In this document: in pieces, positions 1 to 8,077 of the stretch
How the letters are laid out: every line of letters starts with the position of its first letter
Position numbering within the stretch: the first letter of the stretch is position 1
NCBI RefSeq assembly: GCF_025836995.1
Contig: NZ_CP107546.1
Span: forward strand, 868,001 to 932,000
Direction of reading: 5' to 3'
Source of the DNA: Microbacterium sp. M28
GTDB lineage: Bacteria; Actinomycetota; Actinomycetes; Actinomycetales; Microbacteriaceae
Length of the DNA: 64,000 nucleotides
Position numbers and translations under genes: made by a program
The notes under the pieces: generated by a model
The model's input: the letters and a program-made list of their open reading frames with translations, nothing else
Told to the model about the DNA's origin: nothing
The model's database searches: none

Positions 1-1375
1 CCGGGGTGCCGTCCTGGTCGACGAGGGTCGCGGGATAGCGGGCGTCGACGAGCGCCCAGTAGACCGTGTCGGCGCGCACCCGTGAGGTCAGCATGCCGTC
101 CTCCGGTGTGAGCGCGAGCGGCCGGAGGCTGCGGTCGACGCCCATGGTCTCGATGAGGTGGGCGTCTGCGCTCGTCACGGTCGTACCGTGCTCGGATGCC
201 CAGACCCTGACCAGACCGTGCCGCTGCGCGGTCTGGGACACGAGGTAGGCCAGCGGTTGCGGCAGCCCGGTCAGCGACAGCGCCGTGAGGAACTCGACGA
301 TCGAGGCCTCGGTCTCGCCCTCGACGAGTCCGCGCGTGAGGGATTCGGCCGTGAAGCGGTACGACGAGGACTGCGCGGAGTCCCGCTCCACCAGGCCGCG
401 CAGGCGGACGTCGAGCGCAGGCAGGAGCGGGCCGGGGGCGATCGCGGTGAGATCGTTCTGCAGGAACACCCTGTCGACTTCGACGGGGACGAACCGCGCG
501 AGCGGCTCGGCATCGGCGTCCTGCCCCTGCCGCAGGCGGGCGGACCAGGTCGGCTCGGTGTCGTCGTCCGCGATCAGACCGAGCAGACGAGCACGACGAT
601 GCAGGTGCTGAGCGTGGGCCGGCCAGGCCGGATCCCATGGATAGGCGCTGCTCCAGTCCCCAGGTGCGAGCCATCCGTCTCCCGAACGGATGCCGATGGG
701 CAGCGCCGCACGGAAGGCGGCGGCCAGTCGGGTCCACCGATCGGCGAACGGGAGCTGGAGCCAGTGCTCTGCGTCGGCGGTGGGGAGGACGCGTCGATCC
801 TGGGTGCGCACGAGCGCCGCGGCGGCGGCGATCGCACGCAGTTCGTCGGCGTCGTCTGCATCGATCCCGAGCTCGGCGAGCCGCTTCTTCTCTCCGGCGG
901 CGAGCACCCCGGTCGCGAGCAGGGCCAATGGCCCTTCCCGCGCGGCCAGGAGCAGATCGGCGAAGCGCGCGACCGTCGCGAAAGCCTGTTCGGCCGCCCG
1001 GGCCGTCGCGTCATCCGATGAGGCGACCGGATCATTCCCGCCCGTCGACGCGATCGGGGCACGGCCGGCGACCGACTCGGTGACCGGTGGGTAGGGCAGA
1101 CCGTCCGCGTCGATCAGAGCGAGCGCGAGGAGACGGCCGCGACTCTCGCCGGCATCCTCGCCGGCGACGACGCGTGCGAGTGCCGCGGCGTCCTGGCGGG
1201 GGAGCGTCGAGACCGCTCGCTCGACGGATGCCGGATCGAGCAGGGCCTCGGCCGCGTCGAAGAAGTCGTTCCAGGCGGCGTCCGGGCGCACGCCGCGGCC
1301 GGCGAACAGCCGCTCCAGATCCGCGTCCGAGGCGGCGGCCAGCCACACGGCGAGAGGGCGGGCATGAGTGCTCAT
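1..1375 (-). CDS. Helicase-associated (XPB/Ssl2-like C-terminal) domain protein, partial
   Basis: The reading frame is open from the ATG at 1375 leftward to the window edge, so about 458 N-terminal residues are present and the C-terminus is missing. The protein starts MSTHARPLAVWLAA and is rich in Ala, Leu and Asp with repeated helical stretches. I see no signal peptide, membrane segment or catalytic motif. Its place upstream of a small membrane gene, a cold-shock gene, DUF3027 and serC matches the actinobacterial locus in which a helicase-associated protein accompanies an ERCC3/XPB-type helicase; that helicase would lie further left. The family call rests on context and composition. The start lies 2 bp beyond the stop of the upstream membrane gene, so the two are probably co-transcribed. 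Confidence 0.65.
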   Translation of the reverse strand, partial: MSTHARPLAVWLAAASDADLERLFAGRGVRPDAAWNDFFDAAEALLDPASVERAVSTLPRQDAAALARVVAGEDAGESRGRLLALALIDADGLPYPPVTESVAGRAPIASTGGNDPVASSDDATARAAEQAFATVARFADLLLAAREGPLALLATGVLAAGEKKRLAELGIDADDADELRAIAAAAALVRTQDRRVLPTADAEHWLQLPFADRWTRLAAAFRAALPIGIRSGDGWLAPGDWSSAYPWDPAWPAHAQHLHRRARLLGLIADDDTEPTWSARLRQGQDADAEPLARFVPVEVDRVFLQNDLTAIAPGPLLPALDVRLRGLVERDSAQSSSYRFTAESLTRGLVEGETEASIVEFLTALSLTGLPQPLAYLVSQTAQRHGLVRVWASEHGTTVTSADAHLIETMGVDRSLRPLALTPEDGMLTSRVRADTVYWALVDARYPATLVDQDGTP

Positions 1376-1377
1376 GG

Positions 1378-1653
1378 TCAGGAGCGCTTGTGTGCGCGAC
1401 CCTTGCGGACGAAGCTCATGATGAGCAGCGTGATGATGAGCACGAACGCGATCGGCAGACCCCATTGCGGAACACCGGCGACGAAGGGCCACAGGCCCGT
1501 CGCGAAGTCCTCGTGATGCATCCCGACCGCGGTGCCGATGATGATCGCGAAGAAGCAGATGACGGAGAGCGCGGCCAGCGCGAGCGCGGTGAAGGCGAGG
1601 ATCCGATCCACCGCGCGGACCGGGACGTCCGATCCGGAGTTCTGCGTGCTCAT
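1378..1653 (-). CDS. Small two-helix membrane protein
   Basis: This 91-residue protein has two clear hydrophobic segments (about residues 18-44 and 61-82), a short polar N-terminus and a basic tail ending in RKGRAHKRS, consistent with the C-terminus in the cytoplasm. I do not recognise a functional family. A TAGGCT -10 element (1661-1666, minus strand) lies seven bases before the ATG, so the mRNA is probably leaderless. It is divergent from the cold-shock gene and immediately precedes the helicase-associated gene in the same orientation. It may anchor or accompany that protein, but nothing in the sequence shows it. Confidence 0.7.
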   Translation of the reverse strand: MSTQNSGSDVPVRAVDRILAFTALALAALSVICFFAIIIGTAVGMHHEDFATGLWPFVAGVPQWGLPIAFVLIITLLIMSFVRKGRAHKRS

Positions 1654-1748
1654 CCGTCTCAGCCTAGTCCCTCGTTCCCCGGTAGGATCGAGGCAGGTGC
1701 GCGTGGGCGCACCCGAGTCATTCGGTCCGCAACACAGTGAGGTTCTCC

Positions 1749-2129
1749 ATGCCCACCGGCAAGGTCAGGTTCTACGACGACGAGAAGGGGTTCGGCTTCA
1801 TCGCCAGCGATGACGGCCAGGACGTCTTCCTGCACGCCTCCGCCCTGCCAGCGGGCACCGCCGTGAAGACCGGAAGTCGCGTCGAGTTCGGCGTGGCCGA
1901 CGGCAAACGAGGACTGCAGGCGCTCTCGGTGCGCGTGCTGGAGGCGCCGACGAGCCTCGCCAAGGCGAAGCGGAAGCCGGCCGACGACATGGCGATCATC
2001 GTCGAAGACCTCGTGAAGCTTCTCGACAGCATCGGCGGCGACCTCCGTCGCGGCCGCTATCCCTCTTCGAGCCACGGTCGCAAGATCGCGGCAGTGCTGC
2101 GCAAGGTGGCTGATGACCTCGACGCCTGA
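1749..2129 (+). CDS. Cold-shock protein with C-terminal extension
   Basis: The 127-residue product begins MPTGKVRFYDDEKGFGFI, the RNP-1-type start of a cold-shock domain (residues 1 to about 66), followed by a basic region (KAKRKP) and a helical tail of about 50 residues. Such proteins bind single-stranded RNA or DNA as chaperones; the tail is typical of one actinobacterial subgroup. An in-frame GTG exists at 1737, but the GAGG at 1739-1742 is spaced for the ATG at 1749, so I use the latter. A TAGGAT -10 candidate at 1682-1687 would give a leader of about 55 nt. The stop overlaps the start of the DUF3027 gene by 17 bp, so the two are translationally linked. Confidence 0.9.
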   Translation: MPTGKVRFYDDEKGFGFIASDDGQDVFLHASALPAGTAVKTGSRVEFGVADGKRGLQALSVRVLEAPTSLAKAKRKPADDMAIIVEDLVKLLDSIGGDLRRGRYPSSSHGRKIAAVLRKVADDLDA

Positions 2130-2781
2130 GCCCGATGCGCGTCTGATCGACGCGCGTGATCTCGCGCTCGCCGCGCTGCACGAGATCACCGCCCCGTCGA
2201 CCATCGGCCCGGCCGCGGGTCACGCGGTCGAGGAGGACGGCTCGGTGTCCCTGCGCTTCGAGAACCGCCTCGGCGGTTACCCCGGCTGGTTCTGGACCGT
2301 GACGGTCGCGGCCGTCGACGACGCGGAGCCGACGGTGCTCGAGGTCGAACTGCTTCCCGGGGATGGCGCACTGCTCGCACCGGACTGGGTGCCGTGGGCA
2401 GAGCGCCTCGCCGAGTACCGGGCGCATCAGGCCGAGCTCGCCGAGCAGGCCGCCGCGGAGGCATCCGATGCGCCGCTGGACGACGACGCCGAAGAGGACG
2501 TCGACGCGGACGAGGATTCGGAGTCCGACGACGACTTCGACGGCGACGATGAGGACGAGGACGACGTCGTGTCGCCCCGGCTGCACGCCGGCGACCTCGA
2601 CGGCGTCGACATCGACGAACTCGATGACTCCGCTGTCGCGGAGGACTCCGACGAAGAGGACGAGGACTCCGAGAACGAGGACGAGGACTCCGACGACGAG
2701 GACTCCGACGACGAGGACTCCGACGACGAGGACTCCGACGACGAGGACTCCGACGACGAGGACTCCCACGACGAGGAGTGA
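2113..2781 (+). CDS. DUF3027 family protein with acidic repeat tail
   Basis: Residues 1 to about 115 contain the features of DUF3027: a GGYPGWFWTVTVA core followed by a LLPGDGALLAPDWVPW segment. Function is unknown, but the gene is commonly next to cold-shock and serC genes in actinobacteria. Residues from about 120 to 222 are almost entirely Asp, Glu and Ser and end in tandem DSDDE units encoded by a 15-bp DNA repeat, so the tail is surely disordered and very acidic. The start overlaps the cold-shock stop. The tail might mimic nucleic acid or bind basic proteins; that is only inference. The tail length probably varies between strains. Confidence 0.85.
   Translation: MTSTPEPDARLIDARDLALAALHEITAPSTIGPAAGHAVEEDGSVSLRFENRLGGYPGWFWTVTVAAVDDAEPTVLEVELLPGDGALLAPDWVPWAERLAEYRAHQAELAEQAAAEASDAPLDDDAEEDVDADEDSESDDDFDGDDEDEDDVVSPRLHAGDLDGVDIDELDDSAVAEDSDEEDEDSENEDEDSDDEDSDDEDSDDEDSDDEDSDDEDSHDEE
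2686..2775 (+). repeat. 15-bp in-frame tandem repeat (6 units)
   Basis: Six adjacent copies of GACTCCGACGACGAG, the first five identical and the last with one change (Asp to His codon), encode DSDDE repeats in the DUF3027 protein tail. More degenerate copies lie just upstream from about 2644. Identical nucleotide units, rather than merely identical amino acids, indicate recent slippage or unequal recombination. Confidence 0.95.
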
Positions 2782-2805
2782 TTCCGAGCCTCCCGCCTGA
2801 ACGCG

Positions 2806-2839
2806 ACTGCCCCGCCTCTCGGATGAGATGCGGGGCAGT
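2806..2839. terminator. Bidirectional terminator between DUF3027 gene and serC
   Basis: A 10-bp perfect stem (ACTGCCCCGC at 2806-2815 with GCGGGGCAGT at 2830-2839) and 14-nt loop lie between two convergent genes. The T-tract is poor, as is usual in high-GC genomes. Confidence 0.65.
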
Positions 2840-2856
2840 TCGGCGTCCTGCGGGCT

Positions 2857-3978
<1,122 letters not shown>

Positions 3979-4038
3979 CTAGGCCCGCGGTCGTCGGCGG
4001 TTTCGCCCCGTGACGGGGCCGATCATCGATTGGGAATG

Positions 4039-4050
4039 TAGGCTTGCCTA
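4039..4050. promoter_or_regulatory. Candidate iron-box-like operator upstream of the DtxR-type gene
   Basis: The palindrome TAGGC-TT-GCCTA resembles the core of DtxR/IdeR boxes (consensus half-sites TTAGG and CCTAA). It overlaps a possible -10 (TAGGCT) and sits 20 bp before the start codon, a place suited to autorepression. The full 19-bp consensus is not complete, so the assignment is tentative. Confidence 0.5.
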
Positions 4051-4069
4051 AGAACTTTCGGAGGGGCAG

Positions 4070-4771
4070 ATGACCGACCTTATCGACACCACGGAGATGT
4101 ACCTCCGCACCATCCTCGAGCTCGAGGAGGAGAACATCGTGCCGTTGCGCGCTCGCATCTCCGAGCGCCTGGGCCACTCCGGTCCCACGGTGTCGCAGAC
4201 GGTCGGCCGCATGGAGCGCGATGGGCTCGTCGTCGTGTCGGAGGACCGCACGCTCGAGCTGACGGATGCCGGTCGTCGCAAGGCCGTCGACGTGATGCGC
4301 AAGCATCGGCTCGCCGAGCGCCTCCTGTCCGACGTGATCGGCCTCGACTGGGCGTACGTGCACGACGAGGCGTGCCGGTGGGAGCACGTCATGAGTGAGC
4401 AGGTCGAGCGCCGGCTGGTCGAGTTGCTCGGGCACCCGACCGAGTCGCCCTACGGCAACCCGATCCCCGGGCTCGACCAGCTCGGCGACGTCCCCGCGCG
4501 CACGTTCGACGAGGGCGTGATCGGACTCGTGCAGAAGCTGAATGCCGCGGAGGAATCGACCGACGGCACGGTTCGCCGTCTCGCCGAGCCCGCGCAGGTC
4601 GACCCCGAGCTGCTCCAGCAGCTGCGTGAAGCCGGTGTCGTCCCCGGTGCGCACGGCACCTACCGGTACAACGAGGGCTACGTGCTGATCCAGATGGACG
4701 GCAATGAAGAGGGACTCGAACTGCCGGTCGAGCTCGCGTCGCACATCTTCCTGGTGCGTGACGAGGCCTGA
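4070..4771 (+). CDS. DtxR/IdeR-family metal-dependent regulator
   Basis: The 233-residue protein has an N-terminal winged helix (RISERLGHSGPTVSQTVGRME), a dimerisation/metal domain and a C-terminal SH3-like region (about residues 150-230), the full three-domain layout of IdeR/DtxR. Metal ligands fall at the same numbers as in DtxR: M10, H79, E83, H98, C102, E105 and H106. The Cys at 102 argues for iron sensing rather than the manganese-specific MntR type. It should repress iron-uptake genes when Fe2+ is abundant. A GGAGG at 4060-4064 is five bases from the ATG. A partial iron-box palindrome lies just upstream. Confidence 0.9.
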   Translation: MTDLIDTTEMYLRTILELEEENIVPLRARISERLGHSGPTVSQTVGRMERDGLVVVSEDRTLELTDAGRRKAVDVMRKHRLAERLLSDVIGLDWAYVHDEACRWEHVMSEQVERRLVELLGHPTESPYGNPIPGLDQLGDVPARTFDEGVIGLVQKLNAAEESTDGTVRRLAEPAQVDPELLQQLREAGVVPGAHGTYRYNEGYVLIQMDGNEEGLELPVELASHIFLVRDEA

Positions 4772-4839
4772 TCCTGCGGCCTGCGGATGCGGTCGAGCCC
4801 GCCTTCGGAGGATTGCCAGGTTCGCAGGGTGACAGAATC

Positions 4840-4933
4840 GTTATCTTCCGGTAACCTCGGTCAAGTCGCCCGCGAAGGAAGCCCGCAGGCGATGACCGCG
4901 AAGATCGCCTCACCGGCTCGTCGTCTTCGCGGG
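4840..4933 (+). promoter_or_regulatory. Structured leader with two competing hairpin partners upstream of the M23 peptidase
   Basis: Between 4772 and 5031 there is no gene. The direct repeat CCGCGAAG occurs at 4870-4877 and 4896-4903, and both copies are exactly complementary to one downstream segment, CTTCGCGG at 4925-4932. Either upstream copy can pair with it, not both, which is the geometry of a switching leader. Further left, GTTA-N8-TAAC (4840-4855) is a small inverted repeat resembling GTAAC-type sites used by MtrA at cell-wall hydrolase promoters. The signature of the c-di-AMP (ydaO) riboswitch is not present. Confidence 0.4.
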
Positions 4934-5031
4934 AGACGATCGCACAGTGCCCGAAGCTACACGTGCCCCGATAGCAGAGTGCCGACGAGCCAGCGCAACC
5001 CGAGCGCCGAGGCGCAGGAGGATCACTGATC

Positions 5032-5865
5032 TTGGCCACAGACATCCAATCGCCCGAGAAGACATCTGAAGATCGCGCCCCCGCCCGTCGCGGCGTGGCT
5101 CGAAGCGGGCGCAAGCTGTCCGTGAAGAAGTCGATGCGCTCGATCGCCATCTTCGGCGCCGTCGGCGCCCTGGTCGCAGCTGTCGCGCTGCCGGCGTACG
5201 CGTCGACGACGCCCACGACCGAAGCCGCGACCACCCTTCAGCAGATCGCGGTGGACGACGCGCAGTCGCTCGTCGTCGCATCCGAGGCCACGGCGGCCCC
5301 GATAAACCGCGGTAACTACTCGGCCACAACGCCCGAGGAGATCGCGCAGAAGAAGGCCGCAGCGGCCGCAGCAGCCCGCGCCGAGGCCGCCGCGAAGGCG
5401 GCAGCGTCGTCCCGCAACACCGGCGGCGGATACAGCACCGCCGGAGTGGCCCTGGTCGCGCCGGGGTCCGGCGAGGTCCGCAACCCGGTCGGCGGCAGCT
5501 ATTACGTCAGCCGCACACTGGGCGGCAGCCACAACGGCGCCGACATGGTCGGCGACAGCGGAACGCCGATCTACGCGGCCGCAGCCGGGAAGATCCGCAT
5601 CTCGAGCGACAGCTACTTCGGCTACGGCGTCGGCGTCGTGATCGATCACGTGCTCGGCGGCCAGCAGGTCTCCACGCTGTACGGCCACATGATCTACGGA
5701 TCGCGCCAGGTGCAGGTGGGCCAGACGGTCCAGGCCGGCCAGCTGATCGGGTTCATGGGCAACACCGGTCAGTCCCGCGGCGAGCACCTGCACTTCGAGG
5801 TGCGCATCGGCGGCAGCCTGGTCGAGCCGATCGGATGGCTGAACGCGAACGGCGCTCCGGCCTGA
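5032..5865 (+). CDS. Secreted M23 peptidoglycan endopeptidase
   Basis: The 277-residue protein begins at TTG with AGGAGG 10 bases upstream. Residues 36-58 form a signal-peptide hydrophobic core ending AYAS. An Ala-rich helical linker follows (about 104-125), then a LytM/M23 domain (about 148-270) with the zinc ligands H167 and D171 in HNGAD and H254 in HLHFE, plus H219 and H252. It should cleave peptide cross-links of peptidoglycan outside the membrane. All catalytic residues are present, so it is probably active. It stands alone between a possibly regulated leader and a small terminator (ACCGGC/GCCGGT at 5894-5912). Confidence 0.9.
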   Translation: MATDIQSPEKTSEDRAPARRGVARSGRKLSVKKSMRSIAIFGAVGALVAAVALPAYASTTPTTEAATTLQQIAVDDAQSLVVASEATAAPINRGNYSATTPEEIAQKKAAAAAAARAEAAAKAAASSRNTGGGYSTAGVALVAPGSGEVRNPVGGSYYVSRTLGGSHNGADMVGDSGTPIYAAAAGKIRISSDSYFGYGVGVVIDHVLGGQQVSTLYGHMIYGSRQVQVGQTVQAGQLIGFMGNTGQSRGEHLHFEVRIGGSLVEPIGWLNANGAPA

Positions 5866-5936
5866 TCCGTCGTCGACACGCCCCGCGCTGTTCACCGGCC
5901 GTTTTCGCCGGTACACAGCCGGATGGGTTAGCCTGA

Positions 5937-6089
5937 TCCCGTTGTCGCACAGGCGGGAGTCGCTGATGGACCGAATACCGAGCATCCGAACCATGGATGC
6001 GCTCGGCCTTCTGGTGCTTCGGCATTGCCCGCAGGGATGCCACGGTGCAGCCGTGCGCGAAAGGCGCTGTCTCTAGAGACAGCGCCTTT
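5937..6089 (+). ncRNA. Candidate structured small RNA with perfect intrinsic terminator
   Basis: No protein-coding frame is convincing in 5866-6181. Instead, five consecutive foldable elements occur: TCCCG/CGGGA (5937-5941 with 5954-5958); CCGAGC-ATCC with GGAT-(gc)-GCTCGG (5978-6006); GGCAT/ATGCC with inner CCC/GGG (6021-6041); CACGG/CCGTG (6041-6055); and a 30-bp perfect palindrome (6060-6089) running into TTTT. A possible -10 (TAGCCT) lies at 5929-5934. This is the organisation of an independently transcribed RNA of about 150 nt. I do not recognise an Rfam family. The alternative is a long 3' region of the M23 mRNA. Orientation is inferred from the T-run. Confidence 0.5.
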
Positions 6090-6181
6090 TCTCGTCCCTG
6101 TGAGCAGAATTCCTCCGCCCGCGCGGCCTCGTGTGAGTCGAGAGTGCCGGGAAGCCGTCCCGGCGTATCGAGAGGATGATG

Positions 6182-6679
6182 ATGCGCACACTGGTCCTGA
6201 ACGCCGGATACGAGCCACTCGCGGTGGTGTCCTTCAAACGAGCGCTCGTGCTCGTGATGAACGAGAAGGCGACCGTCATCGAACACGTCGAGGGGGACCC
6301 CGTCTGGGCGAGCCACGGCCGCTTCGATCGCCCGGTCGTCATCATTCTGAGCCGCTACGTCCGCGTCCCCTCCAGCAGACGGGTGCCGGTGACCCGGCGC
6401 GGGGTCCTGCGACGCGATGCGCACCGCTGCGGGTACTGCGGCAAAGCGGCGTCCACGATCGACCACATCCTGCCGCGGTCGCGCGGGGGAGCGGACTCCT
6501 GGGAGAACCTGGTCGCCTGCTGCCTGCGCTGCAACAACGTCAAGAGCGACCGCACTCCGCAGGAGATGGGGTGGCAGCTGCGGTTCACGCCGCGCCCGCC
6601 GCACAACACCGCTTGGACGGTGCGCGGCACGGAGCGCAGCGATCCGCGGTGGGAGCCGTACCTCGCACTCGCCGCGTGA
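6182..6679 (+). CDS. HNH endonuclease family protein
   Basis: The roughly 165-residue protein starts MRTLVLNAGYEPLAVVSFKRAL, a hallmark of a widespread bacterial HNH family, and carries CGYCG, then DHILPRSRGGADSWENLVACC and CLRCN (about residues 80-120), giving the zinc-binding cysteines and the D-H, N and catalytic region of an HNH fold. Three ATGs lie in a row (6176, 6179, 6182). GAGAGG ends at 6175, so spacing favours the third. The biological target is unknown; it stands alone and has no toxin, methylase or phage neighbours. The tRNA-Arg gene follows 36 bp later. Confidence 0.88.
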   Translation: MRTLVLNAGYEPLAVVSFKRALVLVMNEKATVIEHVEGDPVWASHGRFDRPVVIILSRYVRVPSSRRVPVTRRGVLRRDAHRCGYCGKAASTIDHILPRSRGGADSWENLVACCLRCNNVKSDRTPQEMGWQLRFTPRPPHNTAWTVRGTERSDPRWEPYLALAA

Positions 6680-6715
6680 GGAGCGCTCGAGAGGCTGGGT
6701 AGACTGGTCGGGCCA

Positions 6716-6790
6716 GCCTCTGTAGCTCAATGGAAGAGCAGTTGCGTCCTAAGCAAACGGTTGGGGGTTCGAGTCCCTCCAGGGGCACCA
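6716..6790 (+). tRNA. tRNA-Arg (anticodon CCU)
   Basis: A complete cloverleaf can be drawn. The acceptor stem GCCTCTG pairs with CAGGGGC, and the D stem GCTC pairs with GAGC. The anticodon loop GTCCTAA carries CCT, and the T arm is GGGGG-TTCGAGT-CCCTC. The CCA end is encoded. One weak pair (G27-A43) occurs at the top of the anticodon stem. It reads the rare AGG codon. Confidence 0.97.
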
Positions 6791-6793
6791 TCG

Positions 6794-6913
6794 ATGGGGA
6801 GCGAGCTGCACGAGCTCGCGCATGCGGAGGTACGCGGTCTCTCGCCGGCGTGGACGAGGTCAATCGAGTACGGCATGCCCGGGTTCCGGATCGAGGCCAC
6901 CGGTCTGCGGTGA
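6794..6913 (+). pseudogene. DUF1801-like remnant (39 codons)
   Basis: A short frame, too small for ordinary ORF calling, reads MGSELHELAHAEVRGLSPAW and then SIEYGMPGFRIEATGLR before a stop. The YGMPGFR block and the helix before it match the start of DUF1801/YdhG-type proteins (typically 110-150 residues). Both the usual N-terminal part and the whole C-terminal half are missing. It begins four bases after the tRNA CCA, a typical place for recombination scars. It is probably a decayed gene end rather than a functional peptide. Confidence 0.55.
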
Positions 6914-6938
6914 TGCCGACCGCGTCGGGGCAGCCGCC

Positions 6939-7304
6939 TCAGGCGTGACGTCCCGTCGACGCAGCGCCTTCGATCCGCTTCTCGACCGGTCCGTCGTCGG
7001 TCCGTGAAGCGCGCTTGGCCTGCTGGAAGACGCGGATCGCCTCGTACCTCTCGGCCGAGCGTGCCTGCCGCTTCTGCTTCTGCTCCTCCCGATTCTTCGG
7101 TGGGGCCGTGGTCACGAGGCCGTCCAGGAGCAGCCGTGCCGATCGCGCGATCTCCTGAACCGCACGATCGAACACGTCCTGGTTCGCCCGTGACGGCGCA
7201 TTCGTACCGGAGATCTTGCGCACGAACTGCAGGGCGGCGTCGTGGCATTCTTCGTCGGTCGCCGGCGGTTCCAGGTTGTTCAGGGGGATGATGTTGCGGC
7301 ACAT
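6939..7304 (-). CDS. DUF2277 family protein
   Basis: The 121-residue protein starts MCRNIIPLNNLEPPATDEE and contains QFVRKISGTNAPSRANQDVFD and LVTTAPPKNRE, the conserved blocks of DUF2277. Those blocks end near residue 90; the last 30 residues are a variable basic tail. No membrane segment or signal is seen. Function is unknown in the family. It lies between the DUF1801 remnant (convergent) and an acetyltransferase gene in the same direction. Confidence 0.88.
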   Translation of the reverse strand: MCRNIIPLNNLEPPATDEECHDAALQFVRKISGTNAPSRANQDVFDRAVQEIARSARLLLDGLVTTAPPKNREEQKQKRQARSAERYEAIRVFQQAKRASRTDDGPVEKRIEGAASTGRHA

Positions 7305-7331
7305 GTGTGTCAGATTAGATCGCCGGCGCGG

Positions 7332-7919
7332 TCAAGGTAAGTCCCGCTCTCCGGTCGTGATCGTTCGGACGACGCGTGCGGGGGAGCCGACGACGACGGC
7401 GTCGCGGGGGACATCCCTGGTGACGACGGATGCCGCGGCCACGACAGCGTTGTCGCCGATCGTGATGCCCGGGAGCACGGTCACGTTCGCGCCGATCCAG
7501 ACGTTGCGCCCGATCACGATCGGCGCGGGGTGCAGATCCGCCCGCTTGGCCGGGTCGAGGTCGTGATTGAGGGTGGCGAGCACGGTGTTGTGCCCGATCA
7601 GGCAGTCGTCGCCGATGCGAATGCCGCCCTGGTCCTGGAATCGGCATCCCGAGTTGATGAAGATCCGCTTGCCGAGCGTGATGTTCTTGCCGAAGTCGGT
7701 GGAGAACGGGGGAAAGAGCGTCACGGACTCGTCCACGGGGGATCCGATCAGTTCCGACAGCAGCTCTCGCACCCGGGCGGGCTCGTGGTACCGGCCGTTG
7801 AGTTCGGCGCTGATGCGCAGGGCCTCCTGGCTCGTCTCGTGCATCACCTCGTGCAGGCTCGAGCCGCCGACGATCGTCTGGCCGGTGTCGAGCGCCTGGA
7901 GCAGGTCGGTGAGGTTCAT
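7332..7919 (-). CDS. Hexapeptide-repeat (left-handed beta-helix) sugar O-acetyltransferase
   Basis: The 195-residue protein has an N-terminal helical part with the maltose-acetyltransferase-like ALRISAELNGRYHEPARVRELL segment. Hexapeptide repeats follow from about residue 85 to 185 (GKRIFINSGCRF, IRIGDDCLIGHNTVL, IVIGRNVWIGANVTVLPGITIGDNAVVAAASVV). It should transfer acetyl from acetyl-CoA to a sugar or related hydroxyl as a trimer. A longer frame runs upstream to 7955, but GGAAGGGA is placed correctly for the ATG at 7919. The substrate cannot be read from sequence. Confidence 0.88.
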   Translation of the reverse strand: MNLTDLLQALDTGQTIVGGSSLHEVMHETSQEALRISAELNGRYHEPARVRELLSELIGSPVDESVTLFPPFSTDFGKNITLGKRIFINSGCRFQDQGGIRIGDDCLIGHNTVLATLNHDLDPAKRADLHPAPIVIGRNVWIGANVTVLPGITIGDNAVVAAASVVTRDVPRDAVVVGSPARVVRTITTGERDLP

Positions 7920-8077
7920 CGCGTCCCTTCCTATGGCGGAGTTCGCCGTTCTCACCAGGCTAGGCCGTGCGCATCGGGTCTGGAACGCCCTGTCAGGGCG
8001 CCCCAGGACCTAGCGGCCTCGGTCGGCGCCGATCAACCCCCTCCGGCGCCGAACCCGACTGCACGTATCCTGCGTGC

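Noticed and set aside
158..1021. 287-codon plus-strand frame at the left edge
   Set aside because: It lies opposite the continuous minus-strand frame of the helicase-associated gene, which has the better start, coupling and composition.
4772..5031. c-di-AMP (ydaO-type) riboswitch before the M23 peptidase
   Set aside because: The conserved GGGGGACCC and GGGGUGAAUC blocks are not present; only a vague similarity near 4950-4975 remains.
5937..6089. SRP 4.5S RNA or 6C RNA
   Set aside because: The SRP GGAAG/AGCAG core and the C-rich loops of 6C RNA are absent.
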